From Zestomonas carbonaria (GTDB lineage: Bacteria > Pseudomonadota > Gammaproteobacteria > Pseudomonadales > Pseudomonadaceae): DNA of 64,000 nucleotides. Positions 45,147-53,726 of the stretch are shown here, piece by piece. Within the stretch, counting starts at the first letter, position 1; the number at the start of each line of letters is the position of its first letter. Both the position numbers and the translations under genes were made by a program. The stretch covers positions 1 through 64,000 of the forward strand of contig NZ_CAJFCI010000060.1 of the NCBI RefSeq assembly GCF_904061905.1, written 5' to 3'. The notes under the pieces were generated by a model, which saw only the letters and a program-made list of their open reading frames with translations, was not told where the DNA came from and searched no databases.

Positions 45147-47861
45147 GTGAACAATCCGGATTCCCTGCCGCTGCTGCGGACCAAACTGTTCCCGGCGCCG
45201 GTCGGCGACCGTCCGCAACTGGTGCGTTCGGAGCTGATCGAACGGTTGCTCGCCGCCCGCGAACGGCGGCTGGTACTGCTCTGCACCCCGGCCGGCTGTG
45301 GCAAGAGTACCTTGCTCAGCCAGTACCGCCAGCGCCTGCTGGACAGCGGGGCGCGTGTCGCCTGGCTGTCCTGCGACGAGACGGACAGCGAGCCGCAGCG
45401 CCTGATGCGTTACCTGATCGCGGCGCTACGGACCGTCGAGGCGGATTTTGGCGGGCGTGTGCTGCCGTTGCTGAGCGAGATGCAGGAGATACAGGATGTG
45501 CGGGTGGAGGCGCTGCTGGATGCCTTCATCGCCGACCTGAAAGCGCTGGAGGGCACGGTCTACCTGGTGCTGGACGACTTCCACCGCGTCCGCCATCCGT
45601 CGATGCGCCAGGCCGTGCGTTACCTGACCGAGCACCTGCCGGACAACATCCGGCTGATCGCCAGCATGCGCTACCAGTCGTACCTGTTCGAAATGCGGCC
45701 CGCCCCGCCCTGGCTGTTCTCGCTGCGTGGCGAGGACCTGCGCCTGACCCGCGAGGAGACCGCCGCCTATTTCCGCGAGGTCAAGCGACTCCCGTTGACC
45801 GCCGCCCAGGTGGCGCTGCTGCACAAACGCACCCAGGGCTGGGTCACCGGTCTGCACCTGGCGGCGTTATCGCTGCAACGTCATCCCGATCACGACGCCT
45901 GCCTGGCCGGGTTCTCCGGGACCGAGCGCAACCTCGCCGACTACCTGACGGAAGACGTGCTGTCCGGTCTCTCCGAAGGCATGCTCCAGTTCCTCGAGCA
46001 GACCTCGGTGCTCGACGAGCTCAACGCTGAGCTGTGCAACGCGCTGACGGGGCGTCGCGATGGCTTGGACATGCTGCTGCGCGTGCAGAACGAGCAGTTG
46101 TTCCTGTTTCCGCTGGACGAGAAGGGCGAGTGGTTCCGCTACCATCATCTGTTCGCCGAGTTCCTCCAGGGGCGCCTGGCCAAGCGCGGCGATCCTTCGC
46201 TGCTGTTGCACGCGGCGGCGCGCTGGTGCGACAGCCATGGGCAGCCCGACCGGGCGATCGGCTACGCCCTGCGCGGGCGCGACTTCCGCTTCGCGGCCGA
46301 TCTGCTGGAGCGGCAGGGCGCGCAACTGGTTGCCGGCAACGAGGTATACGGCATCCTCGGCATGTTCAAGGCGCTGCCGGCGGAAGTGATCCACGAACAT
46401 CCGGTGTTCCAGATCTTCTATGCCTGGCAACTCGCGTTCGACCAGAACTTCGCGGAAGCCGAAGCGCTGATCGAGGATGTCTGCGCGCGGCTGTTGCAGG
46501 GGCGTGGCACGGTCCTGCACTTCGGCATGCTCGAGTTGCTTGGCGTCGCCCAGGTGCTCAAGGCTCTGGTGCTGCTCTACCAGGACAAGCTGGAAGCCTG
46601 CCTGAAAATCTCCCGCCATTGGCTGGGGATGGTGCCGGACAACCAGCCGGTGTTCCGCGCCGCGCTGTCCTGCGTGCAGGCGGCGGCCTACGCGCTGCTC
46701 GGCGAGTACGGCGAGGCCGGCAAGTCGATCGCCGTGGCCCGCGACTGCCTGAGCCGGACCGATAGCGAATACCTGCAAGTGATGGCCAGCCTGATCGAAT
46801 CGCTGATCTGCAAGGAGAATGGCGAGCCGGCGCGTGGCCGGGAACTGGCCGAGGTGGCGCGGGCGAAGGTGGAGAGGCTGTTCGGCCGCCGCAACCGGGT
46901 CGGCGGACCGCTGGCGCTGGCCTATGCCGACCTGCTGTACGAGGAGGATCGCCATGCGGCGGTGCTCGCCGAACTGCCGCGCGCCACCACCTGGCGCGAT
47001 GTGGCGACGCCGGCGGAACTGATCAGCCGTGGCGAACTGGTAATGGCGCGCGCGCGTTTCTTCGCGGGCGAGATGGACGGGGGCCTCGCCCAGCTCGACG
47101 AGTGGCTGGCCGAACTGCAGGGGGCGCGTTTCGAGCGGGTGTTCGCCCTGGCGATGGCCTGCAAGGTGCACTTCCTGTTGTGGATGCGTCGCCCCAACGA
47201 GGCAGGGCGGGTCTACTTGCAGTTGCAGCAACACCTGGCCGGATTGCCGGATGGTCGCTATGCGGACGCGGATGTGGCACTGGCCCTGGCCGAGGCGCGC
47301 CTGGCCCTGAGCGAGCGCCGCGCGGACAGGGCCCAGGCCTGCCTGGAAGCCTGCCTGGCCAAACAGACGGCGGTGCACCATAGCGACCGTCGCCTGCGCC
47401 TGGCCTTGTTACTTTCTGTGGCGTACTGGCGCAAGGGTAACAGCGAGAAGGCCTTCGCCTTGTTCCTGCCGACCCTGGAGGAAGCCTGGAAGAACGGCTA
47501 CCGGCGGCTGTTCCTCGACGATGCGCTGTGGCTGCTGCCGTTCTGGGAGGCCTGGCAGGCGGCGGAGCCCAAGCAGGCCATCGCCTGGCAGGGCGTCGTC
47601 GAGCAGCTTCGCGAGCAGTGCCGGAAGTTGGCCGTCGACCATGAGAATCTCGAAGAGAATCAGGATGTTAGTCACCGGGAGCGGGAGATCCTGCGGTTCG
47701 TCGCCGCGGGCCTGTCGAATCGCGACATCGCCCAGACGGTGCATCTGTCGGAAGCGACCATCAAATGGCACCTGCACAACCTGTTCGCCAAGCTGGGCGT
47801 GCGCAGCCGCACCCAGGCGGTGCTGAAGGGGAAGAGCATGGGGTTGCTCAGCGAGCTCTAG
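45147..47861 (+). CDS. MalT-like LuxR-family ATP-dependent transcriptional regulator (2)
   Basis: 904 residues from GTG 45147, with GAGGAG upstream. Same architecture as the preceding gene: Walker A TPAGCGKST (residues ~47-55), Walker B VYLVLDDFHRV, arginine-rich sensor region, TPR-like superhelix and C-terminal LuxR domain (SHREREILRFVAAGLSNRD, then HLSEATIKWHLHNLFAKLG). The two share clear similarity along the whole length but are not near-identical, so the duplication is old. They probably act as partners or respond to different ligands. Next gene starts after a 215-base gap that should contain the regulated promoter. Confidence 0.92.
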   Translation: MNNPDSLPLLRTKLFPAPVGDRPQLVRSELIERLLAARERRLVLLCTPAGCGKSTLLSQYRQRLLDSGARVAWLSCDETDSEPQRLMRYLIAALRTVEADFGGRVLPLLSEMQEIQDVRVEALLDAFIADLKALEGTVYLVLDDFHRVRHPSMRQAVRYLTEHLPDNIRLIASMRYQSYLFEMRPAPPWLFSLRGEDLRLTREETAAYFREVKRLPLTAAQVALLHKRTQGWVTGLHLAALSLQRHPDHDACLAGFSGTERNLADYLTEDVLSGLSEGMLQFLEQTSVLDELNAELCNALTGRRDGLDMLLRVQNEQLFLFPLDEKGEWFRYHHLFAEFLQGRLAKRGDPSLLLHAAARWCDSHGQPDRAIGYALRGRDFRFAADLLERQGAQLVAGNEVYGILGMFKALPAEVIHEHPVFQIFYAWQLAFDQNFAEAEALIEDVCARLLQGRGTVLHFGMLELLGVAQVLKALVLLYQDKLEACLKISRHWLGMVPDNQPVFRAALSCVQAAAYALLGEYGEAGKSIAVARDCLSRTDSEYLQVMASLIESLICKENGEPARGRELAEVARAKVERLFGRRNRVGGPLALAYADLLYEEDRHAAVLAELPRATTWRDVATPAELISRGELVMARARFFAGEMDGGLAQLDEWLAELQGARFERVFALAMACKVHFLLWMRRPNEAGRVYLQLQQHLAGLPDGRYADADVALALAEARLALSERRADRAQACLEACLAKQTAVHHSDRRLRLALLLSVAYWRKGNSEKAFALFLPTLEEAWKNGYRRLFLDDALWLLPFWEAWQAAEPKQAIAWQGVVEQLREQCRKLAVDHENLEENQDVSHREREILRFVAAGLSNRDIAQTVHLSEATIKWHLHNLFAKLGVRSRTQAVLKGKSMGLLSEL

Positions 47862-48076
47862 AGCGTTTGGAGCGGCCATCCGTTGGATAGGCTGGCAGCC
47901 GGGAACGGCATCGGTAACTTGAGGTTCAGGGCGGGAAGCACGGCGCTTCACGAATCCGGACCGGCGATACCTAGGGAAGTCATCGCGGGTTTGGAGATCG
48001 GCGTGAGCCGGTCCAGTTGCCGGAGACAGGATGTCCGTGGCAGCAACCTCATCTGTGAACCTTGGAGAGAACAACA

Positions 48077-48538
48077 ATGAAAAGCTTCAAACAACTGGCC
48101 CTTGCCGCTGTTCTGGCTGCTCCTTTCATGGCCCAGGCCGATCTGAAAGCTCTGGATGACAGCTCGCTGGCCAGCGTGACCGGCCAGGACGGGATCAGCA
48201 TTTCCGGTGAGTTCGACGGCTCCATCGGCAACATCGCCTATCTCGACGACGGCAATGCCCTGAACCTGAACGGCGTCGATCTGGATGGCTTCAACATTCT
48301 GGACAGCGACCCGGTGACCGTCGACGTGGTCGAAAACGGTAGCGGCGTCAAGCAACTGGCCATCGGCCTGCCGGCCATGACCGGTACCCTGACCGTCACC
48401 GCCATCAACGTCGGTGGCACCTATACCGCCAGTTCCGGCGGCACCGCCGGTTCGCTGTCGGGCGGCACCAACATCGGTGGCCTGGCGATTTCGGACATCA
48501 ACATGGCCGGCACCACCGTCAAGATCTGGGGCCACTGA
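48077..48538 (+). CDS. Small secreted Gly/Ser/Thr-rich protein (DUF6160/FilA-like)
   Basis: 153 residues from ATG 48077 with GGAGAG upstream. Signal peptide cut after PFMAQA. The mature start DLKALDDSSLASVTGQDGIS is the signature of a family of predicted surface/pilus proteins (FilA of Acinetobacter, DUF6160). The rest is low in charge, lacks Cys, and alternates Asp/Asn/Gly turns with short hydrophobic strands (GNALNLNGVDLDGFNI, TAINVGGTYTASSGGTAG), typical of beta-solenoid or amyloid-like fibre subunits. First gene after the two LuxR regulators; followed by a terminator-like hairpin that would make it the most abundant product of the operon. Confidence 0.8.
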   Translation: MKSFKQLALAAVLAAPFMAQADLKALDDSSLASVTGQDGISISGEFDGSIGNIAYLDDGNALNLNGVDLDGFNILDSDPVTVDVVENGSGVKQLAIGLPAMTGTLTVTAINVGGTYTASSGGTAGSLSGGTNIGGLAISDINMAGTTVKIWGH

Positions 48539-48566
48539 GTTCGGCCTCGTTCGCTTGACCTGAAAA

Positions 48567-48597
48567 CCTTACCGGCTCCGGCCGGTAGGGTTCTTCT
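48567..48597 (+). terminator. Terminator-like hairpin between the DUF6160 gene and the C39 peptidase gene
   Basis: CCTTACCGGC - TCCG - GCCGGTAGGG, ten base pairs with one G-T, then TTCTTCT. Probably a partial terminator within the operon, because the downstream genes lie on the same strand close by. Confidence 0.6.
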
Positions 48598-48632
48598 CCC
48601 GAATAAGAAAAGTCGCTCCGTATGGTCTGTTG

Positions 48633-49394
48633 ATGATCGAAATTCTCGTGGGTAGCCTGATCGGCCTGTTCGGTTTCACCGAGGCGGTGGACACCAAGCC
48701 GCCGGTGCAGGGCTCGGTCAACCTGAGCCAGGCAATGGTGCCCAACGGCCCGTTGCGTGAAACGGTGATCCTCGAGCCGATGAGTCAATTGCAGTTCCGC
48801 AACGTGATCCGCCAGGCCTACGACTACAGTTGCGGCTCCGCCGCGCTGACCACCCTGCTGGACTATTACCTGGGCCGCAACCTGGAGGAACGCCAGGTGA
48901 TGGAGGGCCTGCTGCGCTACGGCGAGGCGGAGAAGATCGTCGAGCGGCGCGGCTTCTCCCTGCTCGACATGAAGCGTTTCGTCGCCGCCCTGGGCTACCA
49001 GAGCGGCGGTTTCCGCGCCGAGTTCGACGACCTGGACGGACTCGAACATCCGGCCATCGTGCCGATCCACTATGCCGGCTTCAAACACTTCGTGGTGGTA
49101 CGCGACGTCTACAACGACCACGTGTTCGTCGCCGACCCTGCGCTCGGCAACATCAGTTTCACCCGTACCCGCTTCGAGGAAATCTGGGATCAGAACGTGC
49201 TGTTCGTGATCTTTCCCGGCGGCCAGGAACCGCGTAACGCGATGGCGCTCACCGAGCGCGACCTGCGCATCATCGATGATCGCACCATCAGCCTGCTGGC
49301 GTTCCGCGAGTTCCCGCAGATGAGCAAGTTCATGGAGAACCAGGCCGACGAGCTGGGATCTGGAGGAGACATTCAGTACATCCGCCGCAAATGA
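48633..49394 (+). CDS. C39-like cysteine peptidase, membrane-anchored (FapD-like)
   Basis: 253 residues from ATG 48633 (a TTG lies one codon earlier; ribosome site weak). A short hydrophobic N-terminus (EILVGSLIGLFGF) acts as signal or anchor. The peptidase C39 triad is visible: Cys67 in YDYSCGSAALTTLL, His152 in FKHFVVVRDV and Asp168 in FVADPALG. C39 peptidases cleave leaders after double glycine, but stand-alone periplasmic versions such as FapD serve in amyloid export. The C-terminal tail (residues ~200-253) is specific to this subgroup. Function in processing or export of the small secreted protein is inferred from position. Confidence 0.87.
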   Translation: MIEILVGSLIGLFGFTEAVDTKPPVQGSVNLSQAMVPNGPLRETVILEPMSQLQFRNVIRQAYDYSCGSAALTTLLDYYLGRNLEERQVMEGLLRYGEAEKIVERRGFSLLDMKRFVAALGYQSGGFRAEFDDLDGLEHPAIVPIHYAGFKHFVVVRDVYNDHVFVADPALGNISFTRTRFEEIWDQNVLFVIFPGGQEPRNAMALTERDLRIIDDRTISLLAFREFPQMSKFMENQADELGSGGDIQYIRRK

Positions 49395-49471
49395 CCGGTG
49401 GCAAGCCATCGGGCCCGGGTGAGAGACACGGCCCGCGTCCGGGATAACAAGAATCTACTGGGGATAGCGTC

Positions 49472-50470
49472 ATGGGTTCCAAGAGTTGCGCATGGCTGGC
49501 CATGCTGACGCTGACGATCGCTGCGCCGCTGTGGGCCGACGAGGTCGACGAGGCGCGGGATGCCTTGAGCAAGAAAGAGGACGACGCCGACAGCGCCAAG
49601 GCGCTGGAAGAGGTGTTCCAGGCCGCCGAGAAGAGCTACACGCTGCTGAAGAAGGGCGAGCGCACGCTGACCTACGGCTTCGACTACTCGCTGCTGCGCG
49701 ACACCCAGGTGCAGACCGTGCGTACCGGCAACAACGTGTTCAGCGTGGTCTCCCAGGCCGAGGCCCAGCACACCTTCACCAACTCCTTCACCTTCGACTA
49801 CGGCATCTGGGACAACCTGACCTTCAGCATGCGCCTGCCGTTGGTGGCCAAGTACGACACCGAGCGCGAGATCGACGTCTACGGTCTCGGCGACGTCTCC
49901 CTCAGCCTGCGCTGGCAGCCGTGGTCCTCGTTGCGCGGCCGGCCGGTCTACACCCTGTACGGCACCCTCGGCCTGCCGACCGGCACCAGCCCCTACGACA
50001 TCAACAGCGACAAGGACCTGGCCACCGGCAGCGGCTTCTACAGCATCGGCGGCGGCCTGAACATGTCCTACGTGATCGACCCGGTGGTGCTGTTCGGTTC
50101 GCTGGGATACACCTACAACGTGCCGGTTTCCGGGCTGCACCAGGTGCGCGGCGGGCGCGAGCTGAACAAGGTCGACCCCGGTTCGGCGATCAACTTCAGC
50201 ATGGGCTTCGCCTATGCGCTGTCGTATGACGTGTCGCTGTCGACCTCCTACCAGATGTCGCACAACTTCAAGCCGACCTACACCTTCGCCGATGCCCGCT
50301 TCGACGGCACGGAACAAACCAGCGCGATCATGAACTTCTCGCTCGGCCTGCGCACGTCGCCCAACTACATCGTCAACGTCAACGCCGGTTTCGGCATGAC
50401 CGAGGACTCGCCAGACGTGCTGCTGGGGCTCTCCATGCCCCTCGACATCAAAGGCCTGAAGGCCCAGTAA
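49472..50470 (+). CDS. Outer-membrane beta-barrel with N-terminal coiled coil (FapF-like)
   Basis: 332 residues. Signal peptide ending TIAAPLWA. Next comes a charged helical segment (DEVDEARDALSKKEDDADSA, EEVFQAAEKSYTLLKKGERT; residues ~23-67), then amphipathic beta-strands to the end (LTYGFDYSLLRDTQVQTV, FTFDYGIWDNLTFSMRLPL, NYIVNVNAGFGMTEDSPDV). This layout, a coiled coil followed by a 12-16 stranded barrel, is that of FapF, the outer-membrane secretion pore of Pseudomonas functional amyloid. It also resembles the generic Phenol_MetA_deg-type OMPs. Operon gene; 78 bases after the peptidase gene. Confidence 0.78.
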   Translation: MGSKSCAWLAMLTLTIAAPLWADEVDEARDALSKKEDDADSAKALEEVFQAAEKSYTLLKKGERTLTYGFDYSLLRDTQVQTVRTGNNVFSVVSQAEAQHTFTNSFTFDYGIWDNLTFSMRLPLVAKYDTEREIDVYGLGDVSLSLRWQPWSSLRGRPVYTLYGTLGLPTGTSPYDINSDKDLATGSGFYSIGGGLNMSYVIDPVVLFGSLGYTYNVPVSGLHQVRGGRELNKVDPGSAINFSMGFAYALSYDVSLSTSYQMSHNFKPTYTFADARFDGTEQTSAIMNFSLGLRTSPNYIVNVNAGFGMTEDSPDVLLGLSMPLDIKGLKAQ

Positions 50471-50488
50471 GCTGCGAGCGGACATCTC

Positions 50489-52081
50489 ATGACGATGCGA
50501 ATCACACCGCTCGCCCGGGCGGTCGCCGGGGCGGCCTTGCTCTGGAGCGGGTTGAGCCAGGCGCAGATGGCGCAGAACCTGACCATCGGCAACCCCAAGG
50601 CCATGGCCCTGGGCAACGCCATCACCGCCGATTACAGCGGGATCGACGCGGTGCACTACAACCCCGCGGCGCTGACCAAGCTCAAGGGCCGGCAGACCCT
50701 GGTGAAGTTTCTCACCGGGGTGATGGACATCCGCGCCGACTTCGATGCGCCGGCGGACTACGGCAGCAACTTCCTCGGCCTGGACGACGATCCCATCGCC
50801 AACCGTTCCAGCCGCACCACCGCGGCGGCCATGTACCTGCCCGGACTCGGTGGCGCCACCGAAGTGCCGCTGCTGTTCGCGCCGCTGGCGGGGCTGTCGA
50901 TCAACCCGCCGGGCTCGAAGTTCACCTTCGCCACTGACGTCTATGCGCCACAGGCGCTCGGCTATTCCCGTGGCGACAACGACCCGGGGCGCTACCAGGG
51001 CAAGGAAGTGGTGTTGCAGCGCATCACCTACTTCTCGCCGTCGATCGGCTACCAGGTCAACGACGAGCTGTCGGTGGGGTTGTCGATCGGCTTTTCCCAC
51101 CAGGCGGTGGCGCTCAACCAGGACTTCCGCGCCCCCGGCGTGCTGACCGGGTTCACCGGGGTGGCCCAGGATGCGCTGTGCACCATCGGGGGGAATCCCT
51201 TCGAGGTGTTGCTGAACATCTGCGGCGGCGACCTCGGGCCGTTCACCGACATCGCCAACATCGACATCGACCTGCAGCAGTCGCTGTCGCCGACCTGGAA
51301 CATCGGCTTCCTCTGGGAGCCGAACGACTGGTTCGCCTGGGGCGCGGTGTACCAGAGCGAGGCGAAGATGCACTTGCAGGGCAAGTACCGGGTGGACTAC
51401 TCGAAAGACTGGCAGGGCTTCTGGCAGGGGCTGGACAGCTCGCTGATCGGTGCCATCTTCAGCAGCATCACCCCGGACGGCGTGTTCGACGAGGAGTCGG
51501 GCAACGTGTCCATGGACCTGACCTATCCGGCGCATTTCGCCACCGGCATCAAGCTCAAGCCGCACCCGAAGTGGCAGATCAACTTCGACCTGAAGTGGAC
51601 CGACTACGCGGCCTGGGACGACTTCGTGCTGGAGTTCGACCGTCCGCTGGACGTGCTGAAGATCGCCAGCCTGTTCTCGCCGGAAAACGCCACGGCGACC
51701 ACCATCACCCTCAATCGCGACTACGAGTCGGTGTGGAGCTGGGCGGTCGGTGTGCAGTACGACGTCAACGACCGCCTGAGCCTGCGCGCCGGTTTCGAGC
51801 CCCGGCCATCGGCGATTCCCGGCAACAAGGCCGACGTACTGGCACCGCTCGGCGACGCCAAGCTCTACGGGCTTGGCGTCGGCTATCGTTGGGACAAGGA
51901 CACAGTGATCGACCTCGGCTTCAACTACCTGACCAGCAAGCAGAGCATCCCGGCCCGCTCCAGTTGCAACGTCAACTGCTCGGATATCGACAGCATGGTC
52001 TACAACCCCTATGCCGACCTCGACATCGACACCCGCGTCAAGGCCTATATCCTGGCGCTGACCTACCAGACTACCTTCTGA
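50489..52081 (+). CDS. OmpP1/FadL family outer-membrane protein
   Basis: 530 residues. Signal peptide ending GLSQAQ or close by. The plug and hatch start NLTIGNPKAMALGNAITADYSG and AVHYNPAALTKLKG is the FadL-family N-terminal signature (NPAAL). A 14-strand barrel follows, with LSVGLSIGFSHQAVALNQ, HFATGIKLKPHPKWQINFDL (landmark LKPHPKWQI) and the end IDTRVKAYILALTYQTTF with terminal Phe, as expected for BamA recognition. FadL proteins import long-chain fatty acids and other hydrophobic compounds. Here the role in the cluster is unknown. Begins 18 bases after the FapF-like gene. Confidence 0.88.
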   Translation: MTMRITPLARAVAGAALLWSGLSQAQMAQNLTIGNPKAMALGNAITADYSGIDAVHYNPAALTKLKGRQTLVKFLTGVMDIRADFDAPADYGSNFLGLDDDPIANRSSRTTAAAMYLPGLGGATEVPLLFAPLAGLSINPPGSKFTFATDVYAPQALGYSRGDNDPGRYQGKEVVLQRITYFSPSIGYQVNDELSVGLSIGFSHQAVALNQDFRAPGVLTGFTGVAQDALCTIGGNPFEVLLNICGGDLGPFTDIANIDIDLQQSLSPTWNIGFLWEPNDWFAWGAVYQSEAKMHLQGKYRVDYSKDWQGFWQGLDSSLIGAIFSSITPDGVFDEESGNVSMDLTYPAHFATGIKLKPHPKWQINFDLKWTDYAAWDDFVLEFDRPLDVLKIASLFSPENATATTITLNRDYESVWSWAVGVQYDVNDRLSLRAGFEPRPSAIPGNKADVLAPLGDAKLYGLGVGYRWDKDTVIDLGFNYLTSKQSIPARSSCNVNCSDIDSMVYNPYADLDIDTRVKAYILALTYQTTF

Positions 52082-52090
52082 GCCGCCGCC

Positions 52091-53251
52091 ATGCAGAGTC
52101 CATCGCGCCTCTTCCTGTTTCTGCTCTGTAGCCTGCTGCCCCTGGCGGCGGGTGCCAGCCAGGGCCGCTACCTGACCTGGGTCGACGACCAGGGCCGGGT
52201 GCGCAACACCTTCATCGACAGCCACTACAGCGAGCAGCAACGCCAGGCGGCGCGGCGCATCAGCCTCGGCGACCGGGCGCGGCTGCACGACGACGGCGCG
52301 ACCCAATGGCCCGGCAGCCAGGCCAGCAGCGAGAGCAAGCGCCGCTACTTCACCTGGGTGGATGCCAGCGGCAACCTGCAGAACAGCTTCTATGCCGGCG
52401 ACCAGCAACTGCTCGCCGGGCGGCGTGACCGGTTGCTGCCGAGCGGCGAGCGTTCCAGCGACTACATCGACGCCGACGTACTGGAGGGCCGCGACTACGT
52501 GCGGCCCGGACAGGACGACCGCTATTACACCTGGGTGGACGAGCAGGGGAGGATGCGCAACTCCAGCGTCATGCCTTCGGCGAAGCGTTCCGCGGGCACG
52601 CAGCCGGTCAGGTTCACCGAAGGCCGGCAGATCGAGTTCGACAACCGCAAGCCGCTGCTGCCGTCCCTCGACGGCCAGCCGACGGAAGCCATGGAGGCGC
52701 TGCTGGCGGGCAGCCGGACGAAAGGCGAGGGGCTTTATCAGGAGCTCGTGAACCATTGCTGCGGGCAACTGGCCGACGGCGATTTCACCGAGCTGTCCGC
52801 CGAGGAGCCGCGCTACGAGGAGCTCAACCGTTTTTCGCCGAGCCTCGACTTTCCCATGGGCCGCAGCTACTACGCGGCCCTGAAGCTGCCGCGCTCGCAC
52901 CGTACCTATGGCCTGCGGGTTCGCAGTTTCGCCAACAAGGGGCTGGTCTACCCGTCACTGCTGTTCCTCGACGAGGCCAAGCGGCCGACCCGGCTGGTCA
53001 GCGACGCGGTGTACCAGTTGCACGGCGAGACCTGGTATCGCTACGCCTTCATCGAAGGCACCGTGCCGGTCAGGGCCGAGGCCGGCGAGCGCTACGTGCT
53101 GCTGCTGACCACCAACGAGGACCGCAGCCTGAGGACCCTCGACAACAAGCCCTTCAAGCGCCCGCTGCAGAAGCTGGAGGTGGACGACGCCGGCATGCAG
53201 TCGCACGCCCATGCCGACCAGGGCGGATTCGAGCTGGCGGTCGTGCGGTAG
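52091..53251 (+). CDS. Periplasmic protein with three 59-residue repeats and a MalM-like domain
   Basis: 386 residues. Signal peptide ending LPLAAGA. Three copies of the pattern RY(L/F/Y)TWVDxxGxxxNxx start at residues 26, 85 and 144, exactly 59 apart (RYLTWVDDQGRVRNTF, RYFTWVDASGNLQNSF, RYYTWVDEQGRMRNSS). The C-terminal half (residues ~235-386) looks like MalM, the periplasmic protein of the maltose operon (LPRSHRTYGLRVRSFANKGL, VYPSLLFLDEAKRPTRL, RYVLLLTTNEDRSL). Starts 9 bases after the FadL-type gene, so same operon. Its stop codon lies inside the first unit of a tandem repeat array. Function unknown. Confidence 0.78.
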   Translation: MQSPSRLFLFLLCSLLPLAAGASQGRYLTWVDDQGRVRNTFIDSHYSEQQRQAARRISLGDRARLHDDGATQWPGSQASSESKRRYFTWVDASGNLQNSFYAGDQQLLAGRRDRLLPSGERSSDYIDADVLEGRDYVRPGQDDRYYTWVDEQGRMRNSSVMPSAKRSAGTQPVRFTEGRQIEFDNRKPLLPSLDGQPTEAMEALLAGSRTKGEGLYQELVNHCCGQLADGDFTELSAEEPRYEELNRFSPSLDFPMGRSYYAALKLPRSHRTYGLRVRSFANKGLVYPSLLFLDEAKRPTRLVSDAVYQLHGETWYRYAFIEGTVPVRAEAGERYVLLLTTNEDRSLRTLDNKPFKRPLQKLEVDDAGMQSHAHADQGGFELAVVR

Positions 53252-53700
53252 GAGCTGGCCATGCCTGCGGTTCGCGGCCATGGGCCGCTCCTACGGGATG
53301 GTGGGCTGGATGTCCGCCGATGGGTTGTCACCCATCCTACGCCTGGCCCGGTGATGGGGGGCAGCCCTGGCGGTCATGCGTAGGAGCTGGCCATGCCTGC
53401 GGTTCGCGGCCATGGGCCGCTCCTGCGGGATGGTGGGCTGGATGTCCGCCGATGGGTTGTCACCCATCCTACCGCCTGGCCCGGTGATGGGGGGCGGCTC
53501 TGGCGGTCATGCGTAGGAGCTGGCCATGCCTGCGATTCGCGGCCATGGGCCGCTCCTGCGGGATGGTGGGTTGGATGTCCGCCGATGGGTTGTCGCCCAT
53601 CCTACCGCCTGGCCCGGTGATGGGGGGGCGGCTCTGGCGGTCATGCGTAGGAGCTGGCCATGCCTGCGATTCGCGGCCATGGGCCGCTCCTACGGCGTTG
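53248..53700. repeat. Tandem array of 132-134 bp palindromic units
   Basis: Units start GTAGGAGCTGGCCATGCCTG at 53248, 53380, 53513 and 53647, spacing 132, 133 and 134; the last copy is cut short. Each has a REP hairpin (GTAGGAGC..GCTCCTAC) and a second palindrome (GATGGGTT..ACCCATCCTAC). The stop of the MalM-like gene is in the first unit. This fills the 475-base gap to the convergent ATP-grasp gene; the small open frames in it are repeats and not genes. Confidence 0.93.
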
Positions 53701-53726
53701 TGGTCGAGCGGGTGTTCGCAGGGGGC

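Noticed and set aside
49373..52900. A 1175-codon open frame antisense to the C39, OMP and FadL-type genes
   Set aside because: Composition is that of the reverse complement of GC-rich coding DNA, with no family motifs, and it spans four well-supported genes. Similar long antisense frames at 42409-45096, 10023-12578 and 59871-62621 were dropped for the same reason.
53260..53640. Small plus-strand open frames in the repeat array
   Set aside because: They repeat with the 132-134 bp unit, have Trp/Cys/Gly-rich nonsense products and no ribosome sites.
53248..53700. CRISPR array
   Set aside because: Units are 132-134 bp and nearly identical over their whole length, with no alternation of short repeats and unique spacers, and there are no cas genes.
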